DNA from: Loxodes magnus
Taxonomy: Eukaryota; Ciliophora; Karyorelictea; Loxodida; Loxodidae
NCBI GenBank assembly: GCA_946699065.1
Contig: CAMPDV010001605.1
Location: 1-64,000 of the forward strand
Length of the DNA stretch: 64,000 nucleotides
Direction of reading: 5' to 3'
Shown here: piece by piece, positions 48,494 to 60,957 of the stretch
Numbering within the stretch: position 1 is the first letter of the stretch
How the letters are laid out: the number at the start of each line of letters is the position of its first letter
Position numbers and translations under genes: made by a program
The notes under the pieces: generated by a model
What the model was told of the DNA's origin: nothing
Databases searched by the model: none
What the model saw: only the letters and a program-made list of their open reading frames with translations

Positions 48494-50698
48494 ATGAATC
48501 TACAAAACTAAATTATTTGTAGTTAATGTGAATAAATTTGGGAGCAAACAGAAATTTTGTTTCATGATTTAACGTGTGAAATTGCAATATGCTATAACTG
48601 CTTTAACAGTATGCTTTAATCAAAAAGTGATATTAAATGTAAAAAATGCTAAATTAATTTAGATAACTCTCAAGTAATTCAAACTTTAGAAATTTAATAA
48701 ACTTAAAAAGAATTATAGAACTCATTAGGAATTTAAAATAAAATAAATGAAAAATAGCTAAAATTTTGGTAAAACAAAAACATTCTAAATTAAATTTTAC
48801 AATTCATAGTAAACAAGGATATTGGAATATTATAGCAAGTTAACAAATATTTTTACTATCTAAACTATTAATTTAATAAACTAGAGATTAAAAATTTGAA
48901 AACTAGTGCAGAAAAAACTAAAAATTAAATAGAATGAAACTTAAGATAATTAAAATATTCTACAGTTTAGAAGCTTTATTTAAATGTTGATTTATTATCT
49001 TACAAAATAGTAAAATAGTTTTAAAAATACTTAAACAGTTGCATTTAAAGTAGGATATAAATTTAGAAACCAAATAATCTAACTAAGTTATAAGAAATTT
49101 CTATTTATAGATGACCTGTTTAAAATAATATTTATTTACCTGAATTATAGCATTTTGTAGGTTTAAAAAAATTAACATTTTAGGATGTAATTATAAAAGA
49201 CTAGTAGCTGAATTTCCTATAAAACTTAGCGTAATTAGAATCAATAGTATTATATAATTCCGATAAAATAACAGGATAGTTTTTGAATGATTACTGCTTA
49301 GAATTAAAATTAAAAACCCTAAGAATAGAAAGTAAAAAGATTGACTATGAACAATTAATAAATTATTTGAAAATAAAAGGAAATTAGATATAAGATATTA
49401 TGATTAACTATAATGAGGAAATTTATTTATTTATTGATCTTTGCCATAATTTAAATAAATTAGATCTATCATGAACATAAAATGTATCAGATTAGATTTT
49501 ATCCAAACTAAAAATATAAAATCTCAAAGAATTATACTTTAAAATAGAAAATTAGAGTTACTATGCAATAGATAAATTTTTCTCCCAATAATTTAAATAA
49601 CTTAGCTTCCTTTTTCTACAAAATAATAACCCATTTAATCTTAATCTTTTATTTCTTTTATTATAAAATACCCCAAATTTGAAGCATCTACATTGAAGTT
49701 AGTACGATGATATCTACAATACTAATAATTAAGAAAATAATAAATAAGAATATTTTAACTTTTCTTAATATTAGTAGCATCTTAATCTTGAAGAAGTTTA
49801 TATATCTAATTGTAAGAGATTTAGTAACCAATTAATCTTGATTTTATTATAAATAGCTCCTAATTTGAAAAAGCTTGATTGAATTGAGTTCGATTTAAAT
49901 ACAGATTAGTTACAATAATAAGAAAACAGCTAACTAGAGAAATAAATTTAATTTTCTGATTTTAAGATTAACAGCCTTTTATAACTTAAATCTGTTTCTA
50001 TTGAAAATTGCTAGAATTTATAAGATTAAACTTTAATTTTACTATTATCAAATGCACCTAATTTAGTAAAATTGAAACTAGCTTATTTAAATACAGTTTA
50101 AAGCTAAACTTTTTTATAGATTGGTTTCTTTTCTTTGAAATTAGAAACTATAGAGTTGGAAGATTTTGAGCAGATTAATGATTAAGATCTGATCTTTATA
50201 TTTGAAAGATGTGAGAAACTAAAAGAAATAGCTTTTTCATAAATGACCTTATCGAACTAAATTTTATAGGTAATTAGTTAGAATTGTCGATAGTTGAATA
50301 GCTTATTTTTAAAAAGTTGTACTTTCTAGCAGTATAATTGAATAGATGAAATTGCAACAATGAATAACTTATCTTAATTAATTCTGTAGGAATGCGAAAT
50401 GAGAAATGAAGAGGTAAAAAAAATAATACAAAGTTGTGAAAAATTGCAAAATTTAGAACTAAGTCTAAATAAAAATATTACGAAAGAAGGTTTTCCTTTA
50501 AAAAATGAATAAGGAAATTGATATCCATTTTGAAGCAGTATAAGAAATCTAAATATAAAAGGATGTAGTTAGATAGATTAATCCTGGTTTATTGATTTAT
50601 AAGAAAAATAGAAAAAACTAATAATTTAATTTGAGAAAAGTGAGAAAGCTTCAAAGAAGAGATTAGATTTTGACTTGAGAAGTTTCGAATTAACATGA
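48494..50698 (+). CDS. RING / F-box-like / LRR protein, long form
   Basis: An intact frame runs from ATG 48494 to TGA 50696-50698 (734 residues, in phase). Cysteines are at 9, 12, 28, 33, 36, 49 and 52 (CSQC ... CEIAICYNC ... CKKC), with the same spacing as the gene at 44446 but no Asp/His at position 30. An F-box-like stretch (NKNILNQILQFIVNKDIGIL) is followed by about 20 LRR-like units, among them LDLSWTQNVSDQIL and LKSVSIENCQNLQDQTL, as in FBXL proteins. At least seven internal TGA codons read as Trp (IEWNL, LDLSW, LHW, LDW, YNW, NWYP, FWSS). None lies in the last ~60 codons before the TGA stop. The end ...DFDLRSFELT matches the paralogues. Confidence 0.88.
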
Positions 50699-50699
50699 A

Positions 50700-52775
50700 A
50701 AGTAGATATAAATAATATTAAATATAATTTTATTTTGATAATATAAAATATGCTTCGTTTTATTAAATAAAATGCTTTTAATTTTTTAAAGGCTTCTAGG
50801 TGAAAAAAATTATAATAAATTATTTATAAAATAAAATTAATAATAATCAATATAAATGAAACTTAAGAAAGAGGTTTAACATTTATAAATATCAATTTAA
50901 AATAAAATTTAAATGATTTAGATATTTTAAGTATATTTAAAGATAATTTAGTTGTTTTAAAATAAAGTTTAATGGTTTTTATTATTATTAATTAATAATT
51001 AGTTAATTATTTCACAAATTATAACTGATATTATTTTTAAAGTAAATTTAGGTTAGATTAAATATGCTTTTATAATAAAAACTTATAAAAGCAAAAACTT
51101 TTTTAAATACTATAGACTCAACTATATAATTTTATTTAATTAAAAAGAAAATTAATGACTTAATAAAAATTTATATACTTCAACTATTTTTATTCAGTAA
51201 ATTGAAAAATTTTATTTCTTCAAAATTTAACTCATTTTAATGTTTAAGTTATTACTTAAAATAAATATAATTTAAGTTAAATATTTTTAAATGAAAACAT
51301 TACTTATAGTTATATATTTTTAAATTTTGATAATCAAAATAATATTATTATATTTTAATTATTTTTATTTATGTTTATTTTAATATCTTTGTTTTTATTA
51401 AATAAATAAAATAAATTTAAAAAGCTATTTATTTTTAATTCTTTTTTTACATTTATATTTTAAAAATTTATTTTTAATTTTACACTTTTTACAATTTTTA
51501 TAATGACTTTTATACTCTTTAAAAATAAAAAATATAAATCGATCTATTTATCTTATACGTAATTTTTTTAATAAATATTTGAAACTTTTTTCTAAATGTA
51601 TTTTTTTTTACATTTTTCAATAAATTTTTTAATTTGTTTAAAATTTCTACTTTTCATCTTTATATAATTTAATTTTACTTATCTTATCAATTAAAAAAAT
51701 AAAAATCTTTTTTAATTTAATGAAACATATAAAACATTATAAAGATATTATTCTAATAGATTTTTTTCAAATAAAAAGCATATCTTTATATAAAATAATG
51801 ATAAAAGATTAACCATCAAATTAATTAAAAAAATTTTATATAAAAGAAATAAAATTTATATACACTTTTACTGTTTTGATTAAATTTATTATTTAAAATT
51901 TTATAATTATTAAAATTAAATAATTAATGATAATAGTATTTTTATTTAAAAATTAATTTTTTATTTTGTTTAAGTCTTTATGTATCAGTAATACAAATGT
52001 GAGTATTAAAAGCTTTAATAGTTTATTATTATAAAATATATGATATAAAAAATATAAATTTTCTGTTTTAAATATTATTTATAAAATAATATTATCAAAT
52101 TTTTAGAGAAATACAAATATATTAAATTAATAAAATTTTGCTTTTCTAATTGATTTTATTTTGAAAATAATCATTTTTTATTAACCTTTTCAAAATAATA
52201 TTTAATTTTACTTAATAAATTTTTTGGACAAAAAATTACCAAAAAACTGATGTTTAATTTGATTTAAAATAAAAAGCAAAAATTTTATTTATTAATTAAA
52301 ATAAAATTTTATCATTTTTGATTTAAAAATATTTAATTTATTTAATAAATTAAAATTTCTATATTTATTTTATTTATAATGGAATACAATCAAAAATTAT
52401 ATTTTCTAATAATAATATTTTATAATGAGGAAATGATTTCTTAAATATTCCTTACTTTGAATTTTCATAATCAATATATTCAAATAATTGTAATAATTTA
52501 CTATTAAAAATATAAATATTTTTAGTTAATTTTAAGAATAAATTAGTTATTAAAAATAAATAATTTTTTATTTTAATTTAAATATTTTGGTTTTAGCAAT
52601 AAATAAAATTAAATAAAGCCAAAAATAATTTTATTTAAAGTAATAGGAAAGCTTAAAGCATTATTTTCATTAAAAATTATATTAATATGATTTTTAAATT
52701 AAATATTATTAATCTATATTTAATTTCCCAAATTATTTTCTTAGCTCTTTAATAAATTTAGAATCAATGCTTGTA
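50700..52775. other. 2-kb extremely A+T-rich gap
   Basis: The poorest G+C stretch in the window; T/A runs only, no frame, tRNA or repeat recognised. Confidence 0.5.
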
Positions 52776-52779
52776 TATT

Positions 52780-53265
52780 AAGCATCTATAAATTTTAGTT
52801 GGCTATGCAGATAGGATAAAAATAATTATTTTTATTTACATTTCCTTATTTAAATATCTATTTCTTTGTGCTGTTTTATTTTTATATATCTATCTTAATT
52901 TTTATAAAAACCTTTATCAGTAATCTACCTATTTAAGTTTTAACCTAATAATGTAAAAAGCTGCATTTCTTTAAATATTGCTATATCTCAGTTATTTAAA
53001 TAGCATTTCTATCATGAAGGTTTGTCTAATTCTTTAAATTATGTTATTTCTTAGTTATATTCTATATTTTTTAATTTTTTCCATATAGCTTAATGCTTTT
53101 TAATTTTCCTCAATTTTATCTAATAATTTATAAAATTTAGCATAATAATGCTTTTAATTTTGAAAATATTAGCTAAAGAGCTTTATTTCTTATGATTTTC
53201 TTAATTTTTGATAGATATTTTTTCATATTTCTATCCAAATTCACCTATTTGTTTTAAAAACTTAT
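52780..53265 (-). CDS. hypothetical coding fragment
   Basis: The minus-strand frame reads ...KLKNIEYNQEITQFKELDKP, then DIAIFKEMQLFTLLGQNLNR and SYLHSQLKFIDAQYT. The composition is protein-like, but there is no clear start or end and no recognised domain. It may be part of a gene split by the SINE3 element next to it. Confidence 0.3.
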
Positions 53266-53279
53266 TTAAATAATAAATA

Positions 53280-53790
53280 AATTTGATTATAGAGCGCGTA
53301 GCACTCTCGTTGGTGAGCAGCTCTTTAAAAATGTTTCATACTGACAAGAATGTTTGTTACTGATAAAATTATCAGATACTGATAAACCTTGTTCAATACT
53401 GGTATAATTATTCAGTACTGATAAAAATGTTCAATACTGATATAATTTTAGAATACTCGTAATCTTTAATACTTGCTGGAGGTCCAAGTACATGGCAGGA
53501 TTGTGTCTCATTGCATCACCAAAGCAGAGGACGACATGTGTCAATTATGGGTACTTAAATTCCCCACCTCTGATGAAGCTCGCAACATTATTTTTTTTCG
53601 TTCCAGTATTAAAAATAAACGAAACCAAGTCAAGCCAACGTCAAAGGTCTAAGAATCTTATGTCTCGAGGCCAAACCAAAGCAGAGGAAGACATAAAGTC
53701 GATTATGGGTACTTAACTTCCCCAACCTCTGATGAAGATGACCTTGTTGTTCACCTTCGAACAACTATGGCGGTTTTAAAGAAATTTTTT
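53280..53790 (-). mobile_element. SINE3-type repeat with internal duplication
   Basis: The minus-strand 3' end is the shared hairpin (AAAGAGCTGCTCACCAACGA, then GAGTGCTACGCGCTCT) followed by TATAATC and TTTATTTATT (53265-53325). Before it stand about six imperfect units of TATCAGTA(T/C)TGAACATTTT (53335-53460). An imperfect direct duplication of about 68 bp lies at 53518-53585 and 53673-53742 (both with AAAGCAGAGGA.GACAT and ATGGGTACTTAA). A strong hairpin TTGTTC/GAACAA is at 53745-53765. Possible flanking duplication TTAAATAATAA/TTTAATAATAA. The plus-strand standard-code ORF here is not believed. Confidence 0.55.
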
Positions 53791-53799
53791 TTTTAATAA

Positions 53800-54350
53800 T
53801 AAGTTCAAAGAATCTAAAGTGAGATTTTTAAGATTAGGAATATTCTGTAATAATTTATTTAATTTATTATTGTCGAAGTTTCAAAATGAAATAAGCTTCA
53901 CAAATAAAAGATTATAATTATAATTTTTAAAATAGTTAGCAAATAATTAGATGAACAAGATGCATCTTAATTTATAAATTTTGATTTTTTTTTAAATTTA
54001 AGCTTATAAGCTCCACTTAACTCTATTTGTTTATAGAAGGACAATAATCAATAAATTTATTAACTCATTATCATTAATTTTTAAATTTAATATCTCCTTT
54101 GCTTTAGATAAGTTATGATGTATTCAGTATTTATCGCCTCACTATACAATTCTAACACTTTATCTTTAGACATAAGCAAAAGTCAGCTAAAAATTTCCTT
54201 TAATTTTACTTTAAAAGACTTTTATCGAATTCTAAATGTTCCAAGTTAAATAATTACTATAAAAAATCTGATCACTCCTCATGTTATTATTTCTATCAAC
54301 TAATTTCCTATTTTTAAAAAGTAACTCCGAGTTAAAGATATATAAGCTAT
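53800..54350 (-). pseudogene. possible LRR-like relic
   Basis: Short minus-strand pieces such as LEFDKSLLKQNQRKFLADFC and LNLKINDNELINLLI resemble LRR-family phrasing but need different frames. The similarity is weak; it could be another old gene. Confidence 0.25.
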
Positions 54351-54603
54351 TATCCAATTTAAATATTAGTTACAAATTTATAAATAGACTATTTAATTAT
54401 TGCAAATTAAAAACTATAAAATAGTTTTTATTTATTTCATAGCAAAAACTATAATAAAATAAAGAGAAATAAAAAAACTTCCTAAAATCTATTTATTTAC
54501 TTAGATTTAGTTTAAGGTTATTTCATACAAGATTTTAAAATGCTATTTTTTATTGCTTTATCTTTAAACTATTGACACTTTCTTTTATATTTATACATAT
54601 ATA

Positions 54604-55468
54604 AAAAATATGCTAGAAATATTTTGAAAAAGCTCATATTCTGCTTTTGAAGAGACTAAGAAATAAGGAGTGGGTCGATAATTGAAACAGTAACAGACCT
54701 AAGAAACTCCTCCAATAGCAAAAAAAAGAGCATAAAGAGGAAAAAAGGAAATTAAGTCACTCCAAATGAAGAAGAAGAGCCAAGAAAAGTGATGGAGATT
54801 TAAAAAGCAGCTGCTGTAAGAGAATTCACAATGCCGCTGTATCAAGAGGAACAGACATAAATCCTGATAGTTTTTTCAGAGTTCAAAGAGGAAATCAAGA
54901 AACTCAGGATCGAAAATAGAAACCTCAGGAGTTAAATTGCAGACATCTAAGAACGGAAAGAGAGTTTTATGGAGACCTACGGTCGGGAACAAAATGGTGT
55001 ATTCAATGAAATAGGCTCAGTAAGAAAAACTGTTCGCTCAATAGGAATAGCTCTAGGAATTCCAGATGAAGCAGATGTTGAAGCTTACTCCCAATGGTAA
55101 GTAGAGCTGATTCAGAAGCAAACCTCGACAATGGATATTGAGTCGAGGAATTAGCCATTACAGCATCAGATCTAGAATAAAAAATCAAGATTCTTATACC
55201 GAAATGCCAAGTTTGTGGAAACAGGAATCGAAAATATTGATAATGCTGAAATTATAAAAAATTAAACATGGAAAAAATAGAATCAAGAAAATAACTTTAC
55301 AAATAGTAATTATAGCAACGAGACTATTTTTGCAGTTAATTCTATCCAACGACCAAAGGATAGATTTATAAACCAAAATGATATAACATGCATGGGGATG
55401 GTAGAAGAGTAGCAGAGGAGATTGGTTCCGATCAATTCAAAAAACCGGTCCTGAGATCACGAGGTTGA
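54604..55468 (+). pseudogene. Gag/ORF1-like gene with long coiled coil, one frameshift
   Basis: One frame carries a charged linker and coil (PNEEEEPRKVMEIQKAAAVR, then FSEFKEEIKKLRIENRNLRS and SVRKTVRSIGIALGIPDEAD). A second frame, entered near 55090, reads SRADSEANLDNGYWVEELAI and the knuckle CQVCGNRNRKYWQC (CX2CX4RX4C, His changed to Arg). It ends KPVLRSRG at TGA 55466-55468. G+C is clearly higher than in the surroundings. A first in-frame ATG is not obvious. The 3' part contains GAGGTTGAAATCCC, loosely like a Pol III B-box. Minus-strand standard-code ORFs here are shadows. Confidence 0.55.
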
Positions 55469-55479
55469 AATCCCTTAAA

Positions 55480-56640
55480 GATCTCTAAACATTTAACATT
55501 TAAATTAGTATTATTATTATTATTGACACTTTCTTTTAGGCTTAAATATTTCTAAACATTTTTATGCTAAAATTATAAAATCTTAATTTAAGTTATTTTT
55601 CAATAAATTGTTTGAATCTATTATAAAATTTTAATTTTTACAAGCATTCAATTTTATTTTAAGTTTTGCTTTTATTATTTTTAATTTTACTGAATTTGAA
55701 ATCTGCTAAAGGAATATGAAATTAATTTAATTTTGATTTGTTTTATTAAATTATATTATTATTTAAAATGATTATGCTTGCTTGAAAAAAAAATGTTAGC
55801 AAAAATTGTTTTCACTAATATTTAGATTTTTTAGGAATTAAATAATATTTAATATAAAAATGAAATAATTCTTAAACTAAAATTATAATAAAAACAAATA
55901 AATAGAAAAATGAATAATAAGTTTTCTATTAAATAAAGTTTATTTAAAAAATGATTGTTAGTTAATTAAGAACAAATATTAATTTATTTTATTATAATTC
56001 TTATAAAATTATATATTTATTTTATTTTATTTTTAGAATCGAATATTCAAAATATAAACTTAATCGTGAGAAAAATTATTAAATTTCAATGAAAATTAAA
56101 TATATAATTATTTCTATTTTTATTTATGTTTAGAATATTTTAAAATCTATCTTAAGTATTTGAAATAAAAAAAGCTTTTAATTTAAAGCCTCGTAAGATA
56201 TATATTAGCAATAATTTAATTTAATTAATTAAAATAACTTATCAATTTTTAAAAACTTTGAAGTTAACAAAATTTATAATATAATCTTAAAGTATTTTTA
56301 TATTAATTATAATTTCTGTAAAGGACTATTTAAAATAAATATATTTATTAAATATAATTTCTAAGTTATAATAAAAGCTCTTTTTAAAAATATAAAAAAA
56401 TGATAAAAAGTAATTAAAAAACTAAATAATTATACATAAATTGTATCTAGTTAATAAAAAAGGTTAAATAAATTAGAATATTTTAATTATATTATATAAA
56501 TTTAGAATTATGCTTAAAACAACATGAGTCTATAAAACTTAAAATGAATGAAAATTAAAAGTTTAATTATTTAAATTTAAATATATATAAGCATTATAAA
56601 GATGATAACTTAATTAGTTTACTGTTTATATTATAAAAAA
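55480..56640. other. A+T-rich gap, nothing recognised
   Basis: About 1.1 kb between the Gag-like gene and the Kelch gene; no feature seen. Confidence 0.5.
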
Positions 56641-56644
56641 TAAA

Positions 56645-57619
56645 ATGAAACTTCATTGCAAATCTAAGCTAATAATGAAGATGCTATTTCTTAGGAAAAT
56701 GGGCAAAAGTTCAAATATGGCTAGCTAAATAGGAAGCGTTTTTTGTAAAATACCTTTGATGGTAAAAAAGTATGAAATAAGCCCTAATTTCTGTGATTAA
56801 AAGTTTCAATTTTATTCAAATCTAAAATAAGGAACAAATGTTTTAACTTCATTCAATCTTATAAGTAGTTAGATAACGAAAACACCATTAAGCTGTATCT
56901 AAAACTTTACAAATAATAATCATTATATAGAATAGATAAAAAATAACTTTTTAGTAATATCAGGAGGTAATAATAAGTACCTATAAAGGCTTACAGTTTT
57001 ATAAAATAAATTAGATTAATTTAAATCATAGGAATTAAGTACTATTTTTAAGAGAAATCGTCACAGATCTATTTTTAATGGTAAATAACTCATTTTCTTA
57101 ATAGGTGGAGAAGAAACTAAGTCGCATGAAGTTTTTAACATAAAAACATAATAATTTACCCATTGTCTTGAAGATTTCCCATTAACAATGAGAACTTTCG
57201 GACTTTGTCTTACTAACTAAAAATTTTTCATTTTTGGAGGCTATAATTGTGAACAAAAGTAAGGTTTACGATCCATTTATTCATGCTCTTTAATGGATGG
57301 ATTATGGAGAAGGTTGAATTTTTAACTTCGGGAAAAAAGTTCGACTAGTGCTGTTTATTCTCAAAAAGATTAAAGTTTCTTTATTTGAAATAGTGGTGGA
57401 AATCTAAGTAGAACTTTCGCATATGACTTCAAATAAATGATAGATCATGGAGACAAAATGGATGAAATCTCTTATAATTATTCAAAACCTATCACCTAAG
57501 ATGGTATTATATTCTACTTTAAAAGCTATGGAGATTTGTATATTTATGAAATTAAGCAAGGAAAGTGGGAGTCAGCTCTTTTAAAATAGAATAGCTTTAT
57601 CAATTATAAGTAAAATTGA
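56645..57619 (+). CDS. Kelch-repeat protein
   Basis: A frame of 324 residues runs from ATG 56645 to TGA 57617-57619 (in phase). Kelch signatures with double glycine recur: FLVISGGNN, LIFLIGGEE, KFFIFGGYN and FIWNSGGN, spaced about 50 residues apart with aromatic residues after each (for example WRRLNF). This predicts a partial beta-propeller for protein binding. TGA encodes the Trp in FIWNSGG. Before about 56945 a second frame looks equally protein-like (ANNEDAISQENGQKFKYGQL), so the true N-terminus may lie in that frame, joined by an indel or a short intron. A decayed paralogue is at 8440-9090. Confidence 0.75.
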
Positions 57620-58000
57620 ATTTAAAGCATAAACTCAAATTAGAAATATTTTATTAAGACTAATAATTCTTATATTTAGCTTAACTTTATAATTAATGTA
57701 TTCAACACTACATTTATATGTAGATTAATCAAAGTCATAGAAAATATAACTTAAACTTCTGAAATTTATAATCATTTTTCAGAGTATTCCTTATAAACGG
57801 TTGTGTTACTAATATCTTAAATTAAATACTAATTGAATATTTAAATTCTATTAACTTAGTTTATACTTTCTTAAAATAAAATTTAATACCTTTAGCTATT
57901 AATATGTTTATAAAAAATGCTAGAGTTAAGTAATAAATAGAAGAATGTTTTATGAATTATAAGCTAAAACAAGTTAAATTGCAATTGAGATATGTTTATT
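57620..58000. other. A+T-rich gap with tRNA-Thr 5' flank
   Basis: No gene. The last 27 bp (TTGAGATATGTTTATTAACA core) are identical to the flank of the tRNA-Thr at 24797. Confidence 0.5.
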
Positions 58001-58004
58001 AACA

Positions 58005-58077
58005 GCCTCTATGGCTCAGTTGGCAGAGCATTCGCTTAGTAAGCGAAAGGTCCGTGGTTCGAGCCCGCGTGGAGGCT
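58005..58077 (+). tRNA. tRNA-Thr(AGT): tRNA-Thr (anticodon AGT)
   Basis: A fully paired 73-nt cloverleaf: acceptor GCCTCTA/TGGAGGC, anticodon stem TTCGC/GCGAA, anticodon AGT at 58038-58040, B-box GGTTCGAGCCC, then a T run. It lies 120 bp from the 3' end of LRR copy F. Confidence 0.96.
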
Positions 58078-58198
58078 TTTTTATTAGATAAAATAAGAAA
58101 AAAATAAAGGGAAATTAATTTTAAAATAGTTAATGTAAATAATTTAAAACTAAGAAAAATAATTAATTAGTTTACTTAAGATAGAATTTTAAAAATTT

Positions 58199-59998
58199 TC
58201 ACAACTCAAAATCTATTTATTCCTGTCCTTGGTTTTAATAACCTTTATCAAAACTTATTTTTATTTTGCTATATTTTTACTTCAGACTTTATAGTGGCTA
58301 TTCTTATATTTATTTACAATCTTTTAGGTCTAAATTTCTTAAGATATTGTATAATGGAAAATCTTTTCCGTTTTCATCTTAAATAGGAAAAGCATTATAT
58401 GTAATATTTTAATTTCTTTATAAGCTTAAAAATGTTAATCTTTATTCAGTTTTAATTATTTCAATCACATCTCTATTTAGCAAATAACAGTTATTAAGAT
58501 TTAATCTTCTTAATTTTTAGATTTTAATAATTTCTTGTATTCAATTTTCACCATTAACTTAGCAATCAGATAAATAAAATCTTTATAAAAATAAGCAATT
58601 TTCTCTAATAGATACTAAAGTTTCTTTTTTAATTTATTTTAATTTAAGTCATACTTAAATACACTTCCTACAATTTTAGAATATTATTTATAACTCTTCA
58701 TCTAAATCATTATCTGAGCATATTGTTATATCTTTTAAGTTTTAGCCATAAATACCTATTAATTTATAATCTTCCTTTTATAATTTATTCAAATTAAGAA
58801 AATTTATTTTCTCCAAATTAGGTGAGTTTTATAACAGCTACTCTAAATTTCTTTTGTTAAAATTCTTACAGTCTACTAATCTAGCTTCTTAAAGGTTTGG
58901 AAACTAAAAGTTAAAAAGTTTTTAAGAGGAGATTGAAACTTCTTAAAAGTCTAAAATATTTATTTTTCTAGTGTTTATTTTATCTAACATTGAATCAGAT
59001 AAATTCTAAAGCTAGAATAAATGTATTTAAGTTAAATTAGGACATAAATGGATAAATTAATAACTTTAACTATTATAGTATATATTAATATTTTCAATAT
59101 AGTTTCCTTTTAATTGCAAGTATTGCTTAAGAATGCTATTATTCAAATTATTACTTTAGATTTTTATTTATTTTAAATTCGAGTTTAGGCAATAATCTAA
59201 TAAAAATTACCCTGTTATATTATCTGAGGAGTATATTTATAAGCTTTCTAAACTTTTTAAATTTTATAGAAAGGCTAAATTTTATTCTTCCAATTCTATT
59301 AAAAAAAGATTCAATGTTTTTAAGTTTTTGCATATAGAAATATTGGGTAATTTTACATCCATTATAGATCATTGCCATAATTCTAGTTTTTCTAATATTT
59401 CTTAATTTTGGTTTCTTCTATTTTATTTTTTGAATAGAACCAAATTATTTAATTAATTTTGTAACTATTAGCATAAATTAAAAGATAAATATCATGCATA
59501 TATTATTAAAGATTTAACATTCGAATGAGTCAATTATCTTAAAATCCAATTTATTTTTCTTTTTATTTATTTTTTGTCTTTGTTGGTATATTTTTTTATT
59601 TTTAAAGTGTCATAATAGAATTTAAACTGATAGAAGTATTTATTGACTTTCTGTAGATTGCATTTATCTCTATTTTTTAGAAAATTTGTTATTATACCTC
59701 AAATGTTTCTATTTTTTCATATATTAATAGACTTTTCATTCCAAGCTTTTTCATCTTTTTCATTTAATTTTTTACTTGCTTTAATGGCTATTTCTAGTTA
59801 TTCTTTATTTTAAGATTAGATACTTAATTCTGTCACCTAAGCAAATTGGGATTACTGACATATTACAAATTCTTAAGGTTTATTTTTATTTTATTCTATT
59901 GAATAGTTTTCTACATAACTTAGTTCTTTATCTGCTTCTTATTTGGATGTCCAAAAATTTTTGCACTAGCAATAAAGTAAGTTTTGTGTTTATTCCAT
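58199..59998 (-). CDS. F-box-like/LRR protein, short form (copy F)
   Basis: An intact frame runs from ATG 59998 to TGA 58199-58201 (599 residues, in phase). The C-terminus ...EQIDFEL matches copies B, C and E. The N-terminal cysteines are eroding (YCQC; ICQQS where others have C-x2-C), so zinc binding may be lost. The W-x-W site is TGG-CAA-TGA. An alpha retroposon (60083-60957) sits 85 bp upstream, inside the conserved 5' flank, and may disturb expression. Confidence 0.83.
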
Positions 59999-60082
59999 TA
60001 TAATAAACTAAAAAGCAGTGAAAACAAATAAAGATTATAAAATAAATAAATTATGCTTATAGTATTTTCTTTTATCAATATA

Positions 60083-60957
60083 TAGTTAAAAGTTAAAGTT
60101 AAAGTTAAAAAGCTTTGTTAAAACCTTAGTAGTCAGCCATCTGACCTATTCTATCAGCTTGTCTCCATTAGTTTGTCTTGAATTTCTACTAGGCTTAGTT
60201 AGGCGGTGTAGCACTTCATTAGCGCACCATCCTTTAATATTCTGGATAGTTTTCATCTTGCATGTAGTCCTAATTATTTCTCCAAGGATTAAGATTTGAA
60301 TTAAAAATTTTTTTCTATAAATGTTTCCGCTTTATGTTGGATATATCCTAAATAGTTTTCTAAAAATATCTTATTTATTCTTTCTTTAAATTTCGCTTAG
60401 TTAGTAGCAGTATTTTCATTGGTGTTATTTATTGCACACGTAGCATTTTATTCTTCTTTTAAACTATTATTCCTGTAACACTTATTTAATTTAAATTTAC
60501 TACTTATTTCAAATAAACGTTTACTGTTTATTTTAATTTGAGGCTTCATTTTCTATTTCCATAGGATCTGATTAATTCTGTTAAATCGAAAATGGCGTAA
60601 TCTGAATTTATTATTAAATTTAAAGAATTCTTTGTTCCAGTTTGTTTTCTATTTCTTATGATGATTAATATTGTTTCTCAAGTAAAGACGTTATTAGTTT
60701 TTCTAATTTTTCTACTTTATCAGTGAGGTATCTATTTTTAAACATAAACTCTTTTAATGACTTAGATAATATTTCTATTTGAGTTTGTGTCGGAAGTTTT
60801 TTTAATTTTGGATTTCCAAGTGGTTAATGTTCGTCATATCAATCATATTTCTCACTTTCACTCGTTGTAATTATTTCATTTTTTTATTTTTTAGAGAATT
60901 TTCCTGTTTAAATGTTTTGTTCAAAGTTCTGTTATTTCTTAGAAACCATTTTATATA
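60083..60957 (-). mobile_element. Gag-only retroposon, family alpha (copy 3), in the LRR copy F promoter
   Basis: Full-length copy including the TTAACTTTAACTTTAAC-type tail (60083-60115) and the 5' end at AACCATTTTATATATC. It interrupts the flank that in other copies reads TCTTTTATCAATATATCATA, and short ATATAT(C/A) repeats flank it. The distance from ATG (60949) to the stop is not a multiple of three, owing to a small deletion near 60305, so the Gag frame is broken. Confidence 0.8.

Noticed and set aside
55097..55115. 19-nt intron GTAAGTAGAGCTGATTCAG in the Gag-like gene at 54.6 kb
   Set aside because: The borders look ideal, but removing 19 nt leads into the third frame, not the frame of the zinc knuckle.
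1347..55376. Standard-code ORFs of 60-104 codons
   Set aside because: Nearly all lie antisense to, or inside, genes that are continuous under the reassigned code, or inside SINEs and the RNA gene. Their proteins are Phe/Ser/Leu-rich shadows.
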